This document shows positions 1-11,408 of a DNA stretch of 64,000 nt, one piece after another (within the stretch, counting starts at the first letter, position 1; each line of letters opens with the position of its first letter). This DNA comes from Pseudoneurospora amorphoporcata (Eukaryota > Ascomycota > Sordariomycetes > Sordariales > Sordariaceae): contig MU859070.1 in the NCBI GenBank assembly GCA_033297205.1, positions 248,001-312,000 of the forward strand, in the 5' to 3' direction. The notes beneath the pieces are model-generated. The model was not told the DNA's origin. It ran no database searches and saw only the letters and a list, made by a program, of their open reading frames with translations. The translations under genes and the position numbers were made by a program.

Positions 1-805
1 TCGCCTCTCCTTTTATTCTGGGTTGGAGCTCATGTAGGCGGGGCAGCTGGCCATGACATTGACAGTCCGCGATGCGCAGGCTCTATCAACAGTGCACTGC
101 AGTCAACTCTACTCGTTTCTTGACAGCTGGGTATCCATGGACAGCAAGTAATAACGTCAAACACAGGTCCGTCGATGACATTGTCTCGAGCCGGAGAGTA
201 TCATATGCCACGCGAAGCACAAAAAGCCAACAGGCATTGGTTCATCATCTGACAAGCCTCGACGGCTGAATCGAGCATGGCGGCCAGGGTCATGTATCAG
301 GTACCCGGAGATGCTGCCCTGACCGCTTTTCAGAGTTCGGTTCGACGTCTGCATTCCCAGACACGTTTGATTACATTTGATGATCCTCGTTTGTACAGCC
401 TTCCATTTAGTGACGAAGCACTGAGCCAGGCTTTTGATGATGGCCTGGATGGTTGATGCGGAATCTCGAGAATGCTGGGGTTTGTTGGTTGCCAGGTTGC
501 GTCGATTTTCACATGCCTCAGTCCATCACCCACACGAGAAGCGGCAGCCGCCCGCCTTCGATTGATTGGGGGAGGTGGGGATCTAGCTGGCTTGGGCCCC
601 TTGGCCGGCTCGTGACTCTTGTGGGGAATCCTGCGGGTAAAGCATGGGGATTGGGCCGGCTCCATTGGGATCGAGAGCGAGGATGAACCAGGCGACCAGG
701 CGGTTTCTAGCACCTTGGCATTTTGTCAAGTGAGCCAAGGAGTGTGGGCAGTGTGGGGCTGTGGGTGTGTGGATTGGAGATGGAAGCCAAGTGTGGGATT
801 TCTGG

Positions 806-932
806 CAAGGGGGTGACAGAATTAAGGGTACACCAAAACTGATATAGATGCGCGTTACCACCTTCGTTTTGGTGGTACTGTTTGCATAGTGACTGGTGTA
901 CCCCTAGGTAATTCTGTCACCCCCCGCCCTTG
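806..932. repeat. Hairpin-type inverted repeat, MITE-like
   Basis: The left arm (about 806-834) carries GGGTGACAGAATTA and GGGTACACCA. The right arm (about 894-932) is its reverse complement with two small insertions (about 5 nt each). The loop also holds a smaller hairpin (ACCACC / GGTGGT, 857-876). The whole unit is about 127 bp and has no coding capacity. This is the size and structure of a miniature inverted-repeat element, but I could not establish a target-site duplication, so a structured RNA or a regulatory palindrome remains possible. Confidence 0.6.
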
Positions 933-1597
933 CGTGGCATCGAGTGCATCAGCTGCGGCGGACCTTAGAGTCAAAAGGTCCAAAGAAGCTTCTCTCCGAA
1001 AGGATTTCCACTGAAGTTCGGCGAAGGGCCTCGATACGTCTCAACAGGAATTGCACCGGAGTGCGAGTCGCATGGAGCCTCCTGTTTTGCATCTTGAACC
1101 CCACAGTGGAAGGAGTGGGGGAAATGTCTGTGGTTTGATGTAATATTGCCTTATTTTCCCTAGTGTTGTCCGCTTTTGGGTCTGTGGCAAGCCTCGGTAC
1201 ATTTGCCGGACGGCCAGCGCGCAGTCCACCACAGACGTCCACTTTGTCCTCGGCCAGAAATCGGAGGCGAGATCCAAAGCACACAGATGCCGTTAGCCGT
1301 CATTCTTTATGTTCTTTGTCTCGACAGTATTCTGAATCAACAGCACCTCCGTACCGCTTCTTGAGTTGGCGTCGGGTTCTATGGGGATAAAGAGTGAAAT
1401 GTTTCGACAGCTTTTCACCTCGTTTCGGATATCGTCAGGCCGACCTGGATTGGAGAGTGAGAGCAACTCCTCTTGTTGGAGAAAAAGATGGAGATCCCGT
1501 GAATGACAGGGCTACTAGTAATGGAATGTTATGGGGCGACACGCTGCCAGCTGCTTGCTGGACATCGGCTTGCACCTTCCCCAGCACCAGAAACCCC

Positions 1598-1679
1598 CAG
1601 GTTGTGTGAATATTGGGAGCGAGTTTCACAGGCATTGAACCCATCAAAAAAAGGTTGATCCGATTATTCACACAACCTG
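1598..1679. repeat. 15-bp perfect inverted repeat in promoter
   Basis: CAGGTTGTGTGAATA at 1598-1612 recurs as its exact reverse complement at 1665-1679, 52 nt apart. It lies about 290 bp upstream of the fumarate reductase start. It may be a small hairpin element or a paired regulator site; the sequence alone does not decide. Confidence 0.6.
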
Positions 1680-1968
1680 ACCCCTTGCCGTTTCGCTGAG
1701 AGCCCACCCAACGCTTGACCTCGGCTCACGAATCAGGGTGTCAGCAATTCCAACACAACCCGGCCCCGGTTCCATTGCTAGTGCCCGTGGCTCAGAAGGT
1801 CAAGGTCAAGGTCGACGCTCCCTCACAACCAAATAATAACTAGGCCTGCATTCCTGCCGCTTTTGCAAACTCCTTCTTCTTTCTCTTGACTTGCATCCCT
1901 CTTTTTCTCTCTTTCATCCTCAACCACTTCAGGCTTTTTCTTCCTGTGAGGTACACATCATATTCAAA

Positions 1969-4014
1969 ATGGCCCCCAGAGTTATTGTTGTTGGCGGTGG
2001 CTGTAAGTTACCATTCCCACTTGAGAACACTGCGCGCTACCCCGCGCGCGGGCCACGACATCCGTCATTCGACATCTGGCGGTGTCATGTTGTTCACGGG
2101 CATTATGCTGACAGTTCGTTCCGTTTGCAGTGTCCGGCCTGAGCGCTGCTCACACCATCTACCTCGCCGGCGGTAACGTCGTTGTTCTCGACAAGCAGGG
2201 TTTCTTCGGTGGTAACTCGACCAAGGCCACTTCCGGTATCAACGGTGCCCTCACCAGGACACAGGTTGAGCACGGCATCCAGGACTCCGTTAAGCTGTTC
2301 TACGATGATACCCTCAAGTCTGCCCGTGACAAGGCCAGGCCCGAACTCATCAAGGTCCTCACCTACAAGTCCGCTGCTGCTGTTGAGTGGCTCCAGGATG
2401 TCTTCAACCTCGACCTCACCCTTGTTTCCCGTCTCGGGTATGTAACCCCTTGTTTGGGCATGAGAGGCTCCTTCTTTCTAGAATACCGTCGCTAACTCTG
2501 CCTCCAGCGGTCACTCCCAGCCCCGTACCCACCGTGGTCACGATGCCAAGTTCCCCGGTATGGCCATCACCTATGCTCTCATGCAGCGCCTTGAGGAGCT
2601 CGCCGAGACCGAGCCCGAGCGAGTCCAGATCATCAAGAAGGCTCGCGTTACCAGCCTCAACAAGGAGGGCAACAAGGTCACTGGTGTCCAGTATGAGGTC
2701 AACGGCGAGTCCCAGACCCTCAATGGCCCCGTCGTCCTCGCCACTGGTGGTTATGCCGCCGATTTCACCGAGGACTCTCTCCTGAAGAAGCACCGCCCCG
2801 ATGTCTACGGCCTTGCTACCACCAATGGCACCCACGCCACTGGTGACGGTCAGAAGATGGTCATGGCCATTGGCGGTAATGGCATCGACATGGACAAGGT
2901 TCAGGTCCACCCTACCGGTCTTGTCGACCCCAAGGACCCCAATTCCAAGTGGAAGTTCCTTGCTGCTGAGGCCCTTCGTGGTGAGGGTGGTCTCCTCCTC
3001 AACGGCGATGGTGACCGCTTCTGCGACGAGCTCGGCCACCGTGACTACGTCTCTGGCATGATCCACAAGGAGAAGGATAAGGGCAAGTACCCCGTCCGCC
3101 TCATCCTCAACTCCAAGGCTTCCAAGACCCTTGACTTCCACACCCGCCACTACTCTGGCCGTGGTCTCATGAAGAAGATGACCGGCCACGAGCTCGCCAA
3201 GGAGATCGGCTGCACTCCTGAGCATCTCCAGAAGACCTTCCAGACCTACAACGCCATCGCTGAAGGCAAGCAGAAGGATCCTTGGGGCAAGAAGTTCTTC
3301 CACAACATGCCCGTCGATATCAACGACGACTTCCACGTCTCCGTCATGGAACCCGTCCTCCACTTCACCATGGGTGGTATCGAGATCAACGACAAGGCCC
3401 AGGTACTCAACAAGGAGCAGAAGCCCTTTGAGGGTCTCTACGCCTGCGGTGAGCTTGCCGGTGGTGTCCACGGTGCCAACCGCCTCGGTGGTTCTTCCCT
3501 CCTTGGCTGCGTTGTCTACGGCCGTGTCGCCGGTGACTCCGCCAGCAACTACCTCTTCCAGGAGGCTCTTAAGGGCAACACTGGTGCTGCCCGTCTTGGT
3601 CAGATCGCTCTCCACATCGACCCCTCGCAGCCCGGCAAGATCTCCGTCCAGTGGGGCGGTGAGGGTGCTCAGGCTACTTCGAGCACTGAGGCTCCCAAGA
3701 AGGACACTGCCGCCGCTGCCCCCAAGAAGGAGGACCCCAAGGCTTTCACCATCCCCGACAAGGAGTACACCCTGGAGGAGGTAGCCAAGCACAACAAGAA
3801 GGAGGACCTCTGGGTTGTCGTCAAGGGTGTCGTCCTTGACCTCACCAACTGGCTCGAGGACCACCCTGGTGGTGTCCAGGCTCTCCTGAACTTCATGGGC
3901 CGTGACGCCACTGAGGAGTTCGAGATGCTCCACGACGACGAGGTCATTCCCAAGTATGCCCCCGAGCAGGTCATCGGCCGCGTCAAGGGCCAGAAGGTTA
4001 CCCTTGAGGTTTAA
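1969..4014 (+). CDS. osm1: FAD-dependent fumarate reductase with C-terminal cytochrome b5 domain (Osm1-like)
   Basis: Predicted soluble fumarate reductase, reducing fumarate to succinate with FAD, which in yeast helps reoxidise FADH2/NADH. Exons are 1969-2002, 2131-2437 and 2508-4014, giving 615 aa; both introns have GTAAGT/GTATGT donors and CAG acceptors and keep phase. Residues 4-16 form the Rossmann FAD motif (VIVVGGGLSGLSA). The body has the flavoprotein reductase signatures GGNSTKATSGING, HPTGLVDP and GELAGGVHGANRLGG. After an Ala/Lys/Glu-rich linker, residues about 526-615 form a cytochrome b5 domain with the heme motif HPGG (about 566-569) and a second His near 589. Yeast Osm1 lacks this domain; filamentous fungi often have it. 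No membrane anchor follows the b5 domain, so it is probably soluble. The start gives the FAD motif its usual place at the very N-terminus. Confidence 0.93.
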
Positions 4015-4848
4015 GTTTGAGTTTTGCGGAGTTGCCGTTTCAAGAGTTGATTATACCAGCCCTTTTTTGGACAGTTTCCGACAAGGGTAACAACACCGAA
4101 CTTGAAATGTAATGATGGGTTTTGGTTAGTCTCGGCGGTTGCGTAGACTCATTGCCAGGGATATGCATCTTTGTCTTCACCAGCGGTTTGGAATAAATGC
4201 TGGCGCCACATGTTTGTACTTTTATGGGTAGCCTTTTTCTTTTTATGTTATGATGATAGCCATGGATCTACTTTGGAGCAGGAAGGGAGATGAACAAAAA
4301 GACAAAACTTCAAGTTCAACTTGTTCGTTCAATCGTGTGATTTCTTGTTCACCAGTGTGCTTGTCCCGGTCCTCTTCAAGATGGAAGATGGACGATCACC
4401 TTCCCGAACAATATCTGGAAAAGCTTAGATCAGATCATCCTATCTTGGTTAAGATTCGATTCGTGCCTCTAGCTTCAGCTATCAGTGTCCCACGTACATA
4501 TGGTACGTTAATGGCAAGTCAGCACCGCAACGGCAAGAGTCGGGAGTCAGGTATCCAGTGTCGGGACTTGATATAGCGAGGGATACCTATAAGCGAGAAA
4601 GTTCACCTCGGGTATGTATATGCACGCACGATGTAGGGCCCGTCCGTCAGTCGTCTAGACTTACAGCTACCCTTGCCGAGTCTTGTTATTACGGTACTTA
4701 TCGATCTCATCATCAAAGGTGCTTATAGTGTTCGCAACCGTTGATTTGGGATCTTTCAGGAATATTACAGGTTCCGGACGGTTAGAGTCAAGTCACTGCT
4801 GAAGAAAGAAGAAAAAAAGAAATTATGATCATAGTCACTCAGGAAAAA

Positions 4849-4882
4849 GTCAGTCGGTCAACCAGTCAGTCAGCCAGTCAGT
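4849..4882. repeat. CAGT-type simple repeat
   Basis: Imperfect tandem of the tetramer CAGT/CAGC between 4849 and 4882. A short GATA/GGTAGG-rich stretch follows at about 4930-4965. No function is apparent. Confidence 0.7.
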
Positions 4883-5584
4883 TTGATGCCGTGGGAAGCC
4901 GAGCTATGACTTGACTTTAAGGGCTCTAGCTACCTAGATAGATAGGTGGGTAGGTTTGTAGGCGGACATTAAGAATGGCTCAGTTCACGAACTGTGGAGA
5001 GGCAGTTTTACATTCGTCACGGATCCAAACAGTGCCGGCGCAAATATATGGAACAGATACAGATCAACAACCACTTACATATATGTCGTGTAAAGGGTCG
5101 TGTCAGCCCATAAAGTGTGGTGTGGCTATGTCGTGCCTTCGACGGGTGTGAGGTACTATGGGTGGTAATGAGATGTAGCTGGTTAGCTGATAAATGTGGT
5201 CAGGCAGTTCCCAGTTATTGCTTGGGTATATGGTACGAGCAACAACTATTTGGCTTTGGGTGAGAGGTCGTCAGGATGGTGGTAGTGGGGGTATTTCTGT
5301 AATGTGTGGAATCCAACGGTACCTTGACCGTACCTACATGGAATACATAGCTCATAGGCAACAAGGCTGTATGGCCTGATTGTTGAACGTGAACGAAGAA
5401 TAAATGTGTGCTGAAACGAGGAGTGTCTGTTGTTACCTTAATCACGGGAGTATGTTGCCAGGTACAAGTCCCCACTCTATGGCGGAGAAGTACACAAGTC
5501 TCTAACTTTTTGGCGCAGTTAAATATAGATGATGTAGTAAGAACACCACCACGTGTTTGGCGCTTCCGTACTCTACCTACCGTA

Positions 5585-5731
5585 TTAACTCTCGAAATTG
5601 GGATTGGGGGATGCAGGGTTAAAGGTGTTTTTCAACCACAGAAAGCCACATACATTGGGTGTACATGGTCTTTTTCACCTTCAACCTAGCGTTGTGCTTG
5701 CATTCCCAAATCCCAATTTCGCGAGTTTATA
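5585..5731. repeat. Imperfect inverted repeat, about 145 bp
   Basis: The left arm (about 5585-5630) includes CGAAATTGGGATTGGG and a downstream GGTTAAAGGTG. The right arm (about 5680-5731) is its reverse complement with small indels (CCCAAATCCCAATTTCG) and an extra 11 or so nt. It has the size of a miniature hairpin element with diverged arms and no coding capacity. Confidence 0.5.
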
Positions 5732-6391
5732 CGGTACTGGGAAATCCTTTTGTTCGTGGACATCCAACAAGTCTTGTCTCAGACTCGAAGGATTAACATC
5801 TCTAATGTTCCGAGATCCGAGTACAGCCTTGATCTTATACGCAGGAGACTCAAAATGTTGATGGCAACCTGAGAGATTCAATGCCAGGAGATGCTTCCGG
5901 AGCTCATGCATGAATCTTGCCGTTGTTGTAGGCACTCCGTGCTTGAGCTACCGCGAAAAAAATGTTCAACAATACATGAAGTGTAGACTCCGACGACCAA
6001 GTAGAGGGACCGGGTTCAGTATTGTGGAGGCAATAATCTTTGTTTAATGAGGCATCTAGATATTAAAGCGGAACTTGATGTAAGTAGTTGCTGCTGGAGA
6101 AGCCATGGTCACTCAACCTTGAACTTCGTTGTTAGGGGTAGCATGAAACCGAAAACCAGGAGGGACCATCAACGACTTCATTCCCACAGTGGCGGTGTGC
6201 CATACCATTCTTTGCCTACAAGCGAGCCAAGGTATCCCTTGCTGCAATACCTCGCCCAAGCTCAAGTGTACGTATCATGTATAGGATGAACTCTATATGT
6301 GCAATGTTTTCCGTCCAAGTCCAAGTGCAGCAATAATAAGCATGCTGTCCTCGCACTCATGCCGCTTGGGGCTGAACTTGTGGAATCGTGA

Positions 6392-6798
6392 CTAGCCCAT
6401 AACGTTCTGCGTCCGATTACACACTCCCACAGGCTCCATTGGGTTTTCTGTAACAAAGCTGTAAATAACCAGGCGTGACCCGGAAGTCACAGCTGCCCAC
6501 TTCGTGGAGCAACCAATGACTACTGACGGTTCTAAGTTGTACGACCTTGGCCAAGTCGAATGCGCTTTACCTAGCTTACCAGATGGAGCTGTAGGGAAGA
6601 TGCCTGCGTCGAGCTCTTTGATGGTGTAGACTGGTGGCCTCTTGCTATTCTTGGGGAGACCAATTGGGTAGTCCACGTGCAACTGAAAGGTCGGTCGGTG
6701 TTAGTACCACAGCGAGCAGGGTAAGGGAAGGGAGAGGAAGGCGATGAGACACTCAACACCAACAGGTGCAGCGATGATTTGCACGACGTGAATGACAT
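6392..6798 (-). CDS. Doubtful small spliced ORF
   Basis: A speculative model. Exons on the minus strand 6798-6760, 6682-6580 and 6522-6392 join in phase to 90 aa. The acceptor at 6683 is preceded by a good branch site (TACTAAC) and the second intron begins GTAAGC. The first donor (GTGTTG) is poor. The middle exon encodes LPKNSKRPPVYTIKELDAG, which reads like protein, but I recognise no family. An upstream in-frame hydrophobic stretch is cut off by a stop, so this could equally be the remnant of a longer gene, or noise. Confidence 0.2.
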
Positions 6799-8031
6799 AA
6801 ATATAGGCCACGAAGAGAAGTTATATATGTAGCCAATTGGAGGTGGAAAACAGAGGCGTTTGCCAAAGGGCGTGGACAAAATGATGAATGAGTCTTCGCA
6901 TGCTGGTTGGGCACTGAATTCCTGGCGTGCTTGACGGCACCACCTCATGGCGGAAATGGTAACGTGATGTTTTCCAACACAGGGAAGTACCTGGGACAAC
7001 CTGTTTCGTCCAAATCCTATAGATGACTTGGTGATGAATCCAGTGCTTCGCGGTTCGTTCTTCTGAATGGTGTTGTTGCGCGATGGAGTTTCCAGGAGCA
7101 AGTGCGAGGAGCGATGGCTTGACGTTGGTATCTGAAGCACTCGTCCGACACTCAGCCACTGCGTCCACCGCAAATAGTTGAGACGACTACCGCTTCTACT
7201 CGCTCGATTTGATTTTGCAACCAGGTATAGCGCCGGGTATAACTGGTTTCGACCACTCTTGTGGTGAGCTGATGCGGGTTGCAAGCTTTCTTGGGTCCGA
7301 TCCAGCAATAGGATTGGCTTGAGCAAAGGTGAGAGGAGTGTCAATGCTGAAGCTATAGAGACATGGAGTCCGGACTGAAGTTCGTTACGGGAATGCCTTC
7401 TAGATGCGCTAGCTCAATACTTGTTAGTAACAGTTAATTTCACTCGCTAGTCCATTCAGCGGAAGCACCGCTGGGCGCCAGGTGAGACCCCGGAGGTGTA
7501 GTGCTACGGGATACAGATGCAGGCATCAATACCTACGTAGTACCTTGGCGACAGTTTGATCATGAATAACCGATGAGCTTTTTGAAAGCCGAAGTATTCC
7601 AAGATGCCCTCGACCTGGTTTTCTCTCATGCGGTATATGTAAGCGAGCATACCATCCATGGTGCCTCTTGGTAGACGATTCCTCATGATTACTCCCCCAG
7701 TGCTACGCCGAAGCTGGGAACTAGAGGCAGGTCCAGGGGCACTTGGCCTGGGGCCTTTCCGCACGGCACGAAACAGCAACGAATGCCTGATGGTTCGGGT
7801 GACGGGAGTTGCCGTGACGGAACCTTTTGTCTGCGTGTTGAACACGTCTCTGGTCGGCTCAGCGTGGTGCTGTCAGCGGTTTCGCCGTTGCTTGATCCTT
7901 CCGGTACTTCACGACAGGTGTGCCCCAGGTGACCTCGGTCACCTAGGCGAACAATTTCTGCGCCATCCAGCAACAGCAACATGGGCTGAGCGGGTTCCGA
8001 CCGGGCTCAGGGGGAGCGTCTCATGGTACTG

Positions 8032-8450
8032 TTACAGGACAGCTGGAGATTTGACAAATACTTTTTGGTCGTATTGTCTGCAAGTTCGAGAGGGTATTTG
8101 GAAAGCGGAGAACATGTATAATTGTCGTCGTAATCCAGTCCGGCTCCAATAGCAACACCTGACGGGGCTCGATTCATAATTGTCTGCCACTTCCCTTGGC
8201 ACCTCAACGTCGCTTGCGTCGATCATCCGTGAGGCTTTATTCCCGCGCTTGAAGCTGTCTGAGCTGGAGATGAGGGTCAATGTAACATACTGAGAGAGCG
8301 AAATCAGTTGAAGATATCTCGAATGCCTGGCCTTACCCGTGCCACGCAACCCACTTCCCTTAAGTAGGTCGAAACTTGGTGAACGGAGAGGAGTGTGAAT
8401 AGTTGAGCGGCCTGCAGGTCACCGGGGGTCGGCCGGAGCGTGTGGGCACT
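8032..8450 (-). other. Possible exon pair of an unassigned gene or relic
   Basis: On the minus strand, an open frame ending at about 8340 (with LFTLLSVHQVSTYLREVG) is followed by a textbook intron pattern: GTAAGG donor, CTGAT branch site and CTCTCAG acceptor ending at about 8291. The same phase then continues with YVTLTLISSSDSFKRGNK until a stop at 8032. A TGA in frame near 8452 and the lack of an ATG prevent a complete model. I recognise no family; it may be a 5'-truncated relic or chance. Confidence 0.2.
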
Positions 8451-9425
8451 AGCATCTCAATGGAACAGGGAGACTTTCTGCGTGGTCGGGCAAGAAAGAA
8501 GGGCGGATGTAGACGACTCGAGCAGGCATTTTGGTGGGCCTCTGGGGAAGGTGCAGTTCCTGGTGCGTGGTTGCCCTGTTCATCCCATGGCAACCCATCC
8601 GAATCACATCCCATGGGGTCTGAGTGGTGTCGTCACATACAATGAGAGAATCTCTTTCGCAGACTGGAGTTTTCACTTTGCAGCCCCCGATTTTACCAGG
8701 CCTGCAGGCGGCGTGCAGCAAGGCAATTGCAGGCCAAAGGACACCGACAAAGCCAGTGCTCAGTTTGGCCTCTTGGGGCGGGCCGGGACGGATCGGCCAA
8801 TCAGAGCGCGCCCTTCCCGTGCTGAGAGAAACTATGATCTCGAAGCGTCCAGTCCGCCTGCCCATATCCAAATCCATCCACTCACCCACCCCGTCCATCC
8901 ATCCAACCATCCACACTTGCCGGGACTCCATCCCTCCCTCCTACCTGCTCTCTTGCCTTTCGCTGCGTCCTGTCGTCTTGCTGCTGCGTCTCTGGCTGGG
9001 CCCGTTGCGCTCCGACAGGGACACCAACACGGACTCACAAAGACACCAGCCCCAGGCCTCGCGACCCGGCTCTCTGTCAGACGGGACACCAGTCGGACGG
9101 GGACTGTCGCTGTCATCCCATAGCCAAACCTAATAGACCACAACGTTACCCATACATACAGCCTACAGTCGAGAACTACAGTCTACACCCTACACAGATC
9201 TAGCCTGCTCTGTGGTTCCCGCCCACCCTCGACAGCCTCAAGTGCCACCAGTGACCCGGCCACTACCACCTCCTCTGCTACCGTCGCTACGCTACGGGGG
9301 ACCACCAAGACATCCATCCCCATTCAAATGGTTCAACAACCGTCCAACCTCATCATCGTCAGTCCGCGACAACTCCAGCGGCAACGACACTGAACCCTGG
9401 CCTGACTGCCCTCGACCTTTCAGCC

Positions 9426-11408
9426 ATGGCGATCTTCGCCATGGGCTGGCAGAAGCCCGACAATGTCGCTGGCTCATCTGCCCCGGCGATCATGGTCGGC
9501 CTCTTTGTCGCCACAGGCGGCTTACTGTTTGGCTATGACACTGGGTAAGGAAGCCTTCTCTCCTGAATGCACTCGGGCGCGATCAAACACGTCGATGCGA
9601 TGGATATGCGATGGAAAATGGGACGGAATATGCAATGAATATGCGCTTGATGCTGCACTGTCGCAGACCGGATCACAGACCCTTGAGCCAACATCGGACT
9701 AAATGGCTAACTATGCGCCTCTCACCTATAGAACCATAAACGGCATCCTGGCCATGAAATCATTCAAAGATCATTTCTCGACCGGCTACGTCGACGGCAA
9801 CGGACATCCTGGCATATATCCAAAAGAGAGCGCGTTAATCGTTGCCATGTTGAGTGCCGGAACAGCCATCGGAGCCTTACTCTCTGCGCCTCTTGGAGAT
9901 CAGTATGGGCGTCGCCGGTCCCTTATTGTCGCCATCGGAATCTTTGTCATCGGCGCCATCCTGCAAGTTTGTGCACATGATATTGGTCTGTTGGTGGCAG
10001 GAAGGTGCGTACCTTTACCCTTAGGCAATGGTGGTGGCTCGTTCTTGGACTAACGCGACGATATAGGACGGTTGCCGGTGTTGGTGTCGGCATTGTCTCA
10101 GTACTTGTCCCCTTATATCAGTCCGAGATGGCACCCAAGTGGATTCGAGGAACACTAGTGTGCACATACCAACTCTCCATCACCATGGGGCTTCTTGCCG
10201 CTGCCGTGGTCAACATCCTCACATACAAATTAAAGACAGCTGCTGCCTACCGGGTACCAATTGGACTTCAGCTAACTTGGGCCTGCGTCTTGGCCCTGGG
10301 TTTGATCGTATTACCCGAAACTCCTCGTTATCTCATCAAACGTGGAGACAAGGACGCCGCTGCCCTTTCTCTCAGTCGTCTTCGTCGACTGGACATTACC
10401 CACCCTGCTTTGGTCGAGGAGCTTGCCGAAATCGAAGCAAACCATCAATACGAGATGGCGCTGGGTCCCGATTCTTACAAGGACATTCTCTTTGGCGAAC
10501 CTCACCTTGGCCGTCGCACGTTCACGGGTTGCTGTCTGCAGATGCTACAACAGCTCACCGGCGTGAACTTTATCATGTATTATGGAACCACCTTTTTCAA
10601 CAACGCTGGCGTTGGAAACCCCTTCAAGATCTCTCTCATTATGCAAGTCATCAACACAGCATCGACCATACCTGGACTGTTTGTGGTCGAATCATGGGGT
10701 CGGCGTCGACTTCTGATGGTGGGCGCCATCGGCATGGCCATCTGTCAGCTGCTGATCGCCGCCTATGCAACTGCCAACGGCTCCAACAACGTAACAATAC
10801 AGAACAAGGTTCTCATCACCTTTGTTGCGATATACATCTTTTTCTTTGCGGCATCCTGGGGCCCGGTCGTATGGGTTGTCACCTCCGAAATCTACCCGCT
10901 GAAGGTCAGAGCCAAGTCCATGTCGATATCTACGGCATCCAACTGGCTCCTCAACTTCGGCATTGCCTACGGCACTCCATACATGCAAACCAACAGCGCG
11001 GAGGGCCACGAAAGCTCGATAGATCTGGGGTCCAAAGTGTTCTTCGTATGGGGGGCGTTTTGTATAGTGGCGGTCGGTTTTGTATGGTGCATGGTATATG
11101 AGACTAGCAAGATCAGTCTCGAGCAGATCGACGAGATGTACGAGAGAGTTGACCACGCATGGCACAGCAGGCGCTTCGAACCGAGTTGGAGTTTCCAGCA
11201 GATGCGAGACTTTGGCTTCTCCGATAGCGGCGTACCACCAACGCAACAGCAACAGCAACAACAACCACAAATGGAACTCCAGCAGTCGCAGTCACGCACT
11301 AGCGACGCGAGCACGTCTCAAACCGATACGGGCGGGAGCAATACCACGTCTGCGTCGCAAGACGATAAGCTTGTGGCGTCTCTGGGGAACATCGATCTCA
11401 GCTATTAA
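9426..11408 (+). CDS. rco-3: Hexose transporter / glucose sensor of the RCO-3 type
   Basis: Major facilitator sugar-porter family protein in the plasma membrane. Exons are 9426-9544, 9732-10004 and 10067-11408, giving 577 aa; intron 1 is 187 nt and intron 2 is 62 nt with a CTAAC branch site. Family motifs appear in order: GYDTG after helix 1, GDQYGRRRS between helices 2 and 3, PETPRYL before the central loop, QQLTGVNFIMYYG in helix 7, ESWGRRRLL between helices 8 and 9, and TSEIYPLKVRAKS after helix 10. The N-terminus (MAIFAMGWQKPDNVAGSSAP) and the long Gln-rich cytoplasmic tail resemble, from memory, Neurospora RCO-3, a glucose sensor/transporter that affects conidiation and carbon repression. 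Calling a sensor rather than an ordinary HXT transporter rests on that resemblance. A long C-rich leader precedes the start. Confidence 0.9.

Larger units (their letters stand above)
1..1968. other. Intergenic, left edge
   Basis: I see no convincing gene in this stretch. Short open frames exist on both strands but lack domain-like sequence and splice structure. It contains two inverted repeats (806-932 and 1598-1679), listed separately. The last 200 bases are C/T-rich, as is usual for promoters and 5' leaders of highly expressed fungal genes, and lead into the ATG at 1969. Confidence 0.6.
4015..9425. other. Long gene-poor interval
   Basis: About 5.4 kb without a gene I can call with confidence. 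It holds simple CAGT-type repeats (4849-4882), an inverted repeat (about 5585-5731), and two weak minus-strand spliced-ORF candidates (6392-6798 and 8032-8450) listed separately. The final 600 bases before 9426 are C-rich with many CCATCC and ACACC steps and probably form the long promoter and leader of the transporter gene. Confidence 0.5.

Noticed and set aside
2416..3933. 505-codon open frame antisense to the fumarate reductase
   Set aside because: It is the mirror of a GC3-rich gene, rich in Leu/Val/Gly without domains; it is a shadow frame.
6571..7344. 257-codon minus-strand open frame
   Set aside because: Ser/Arg/His-rich with no domain; the better local reading is a different, spliced frame, itself doubtful.
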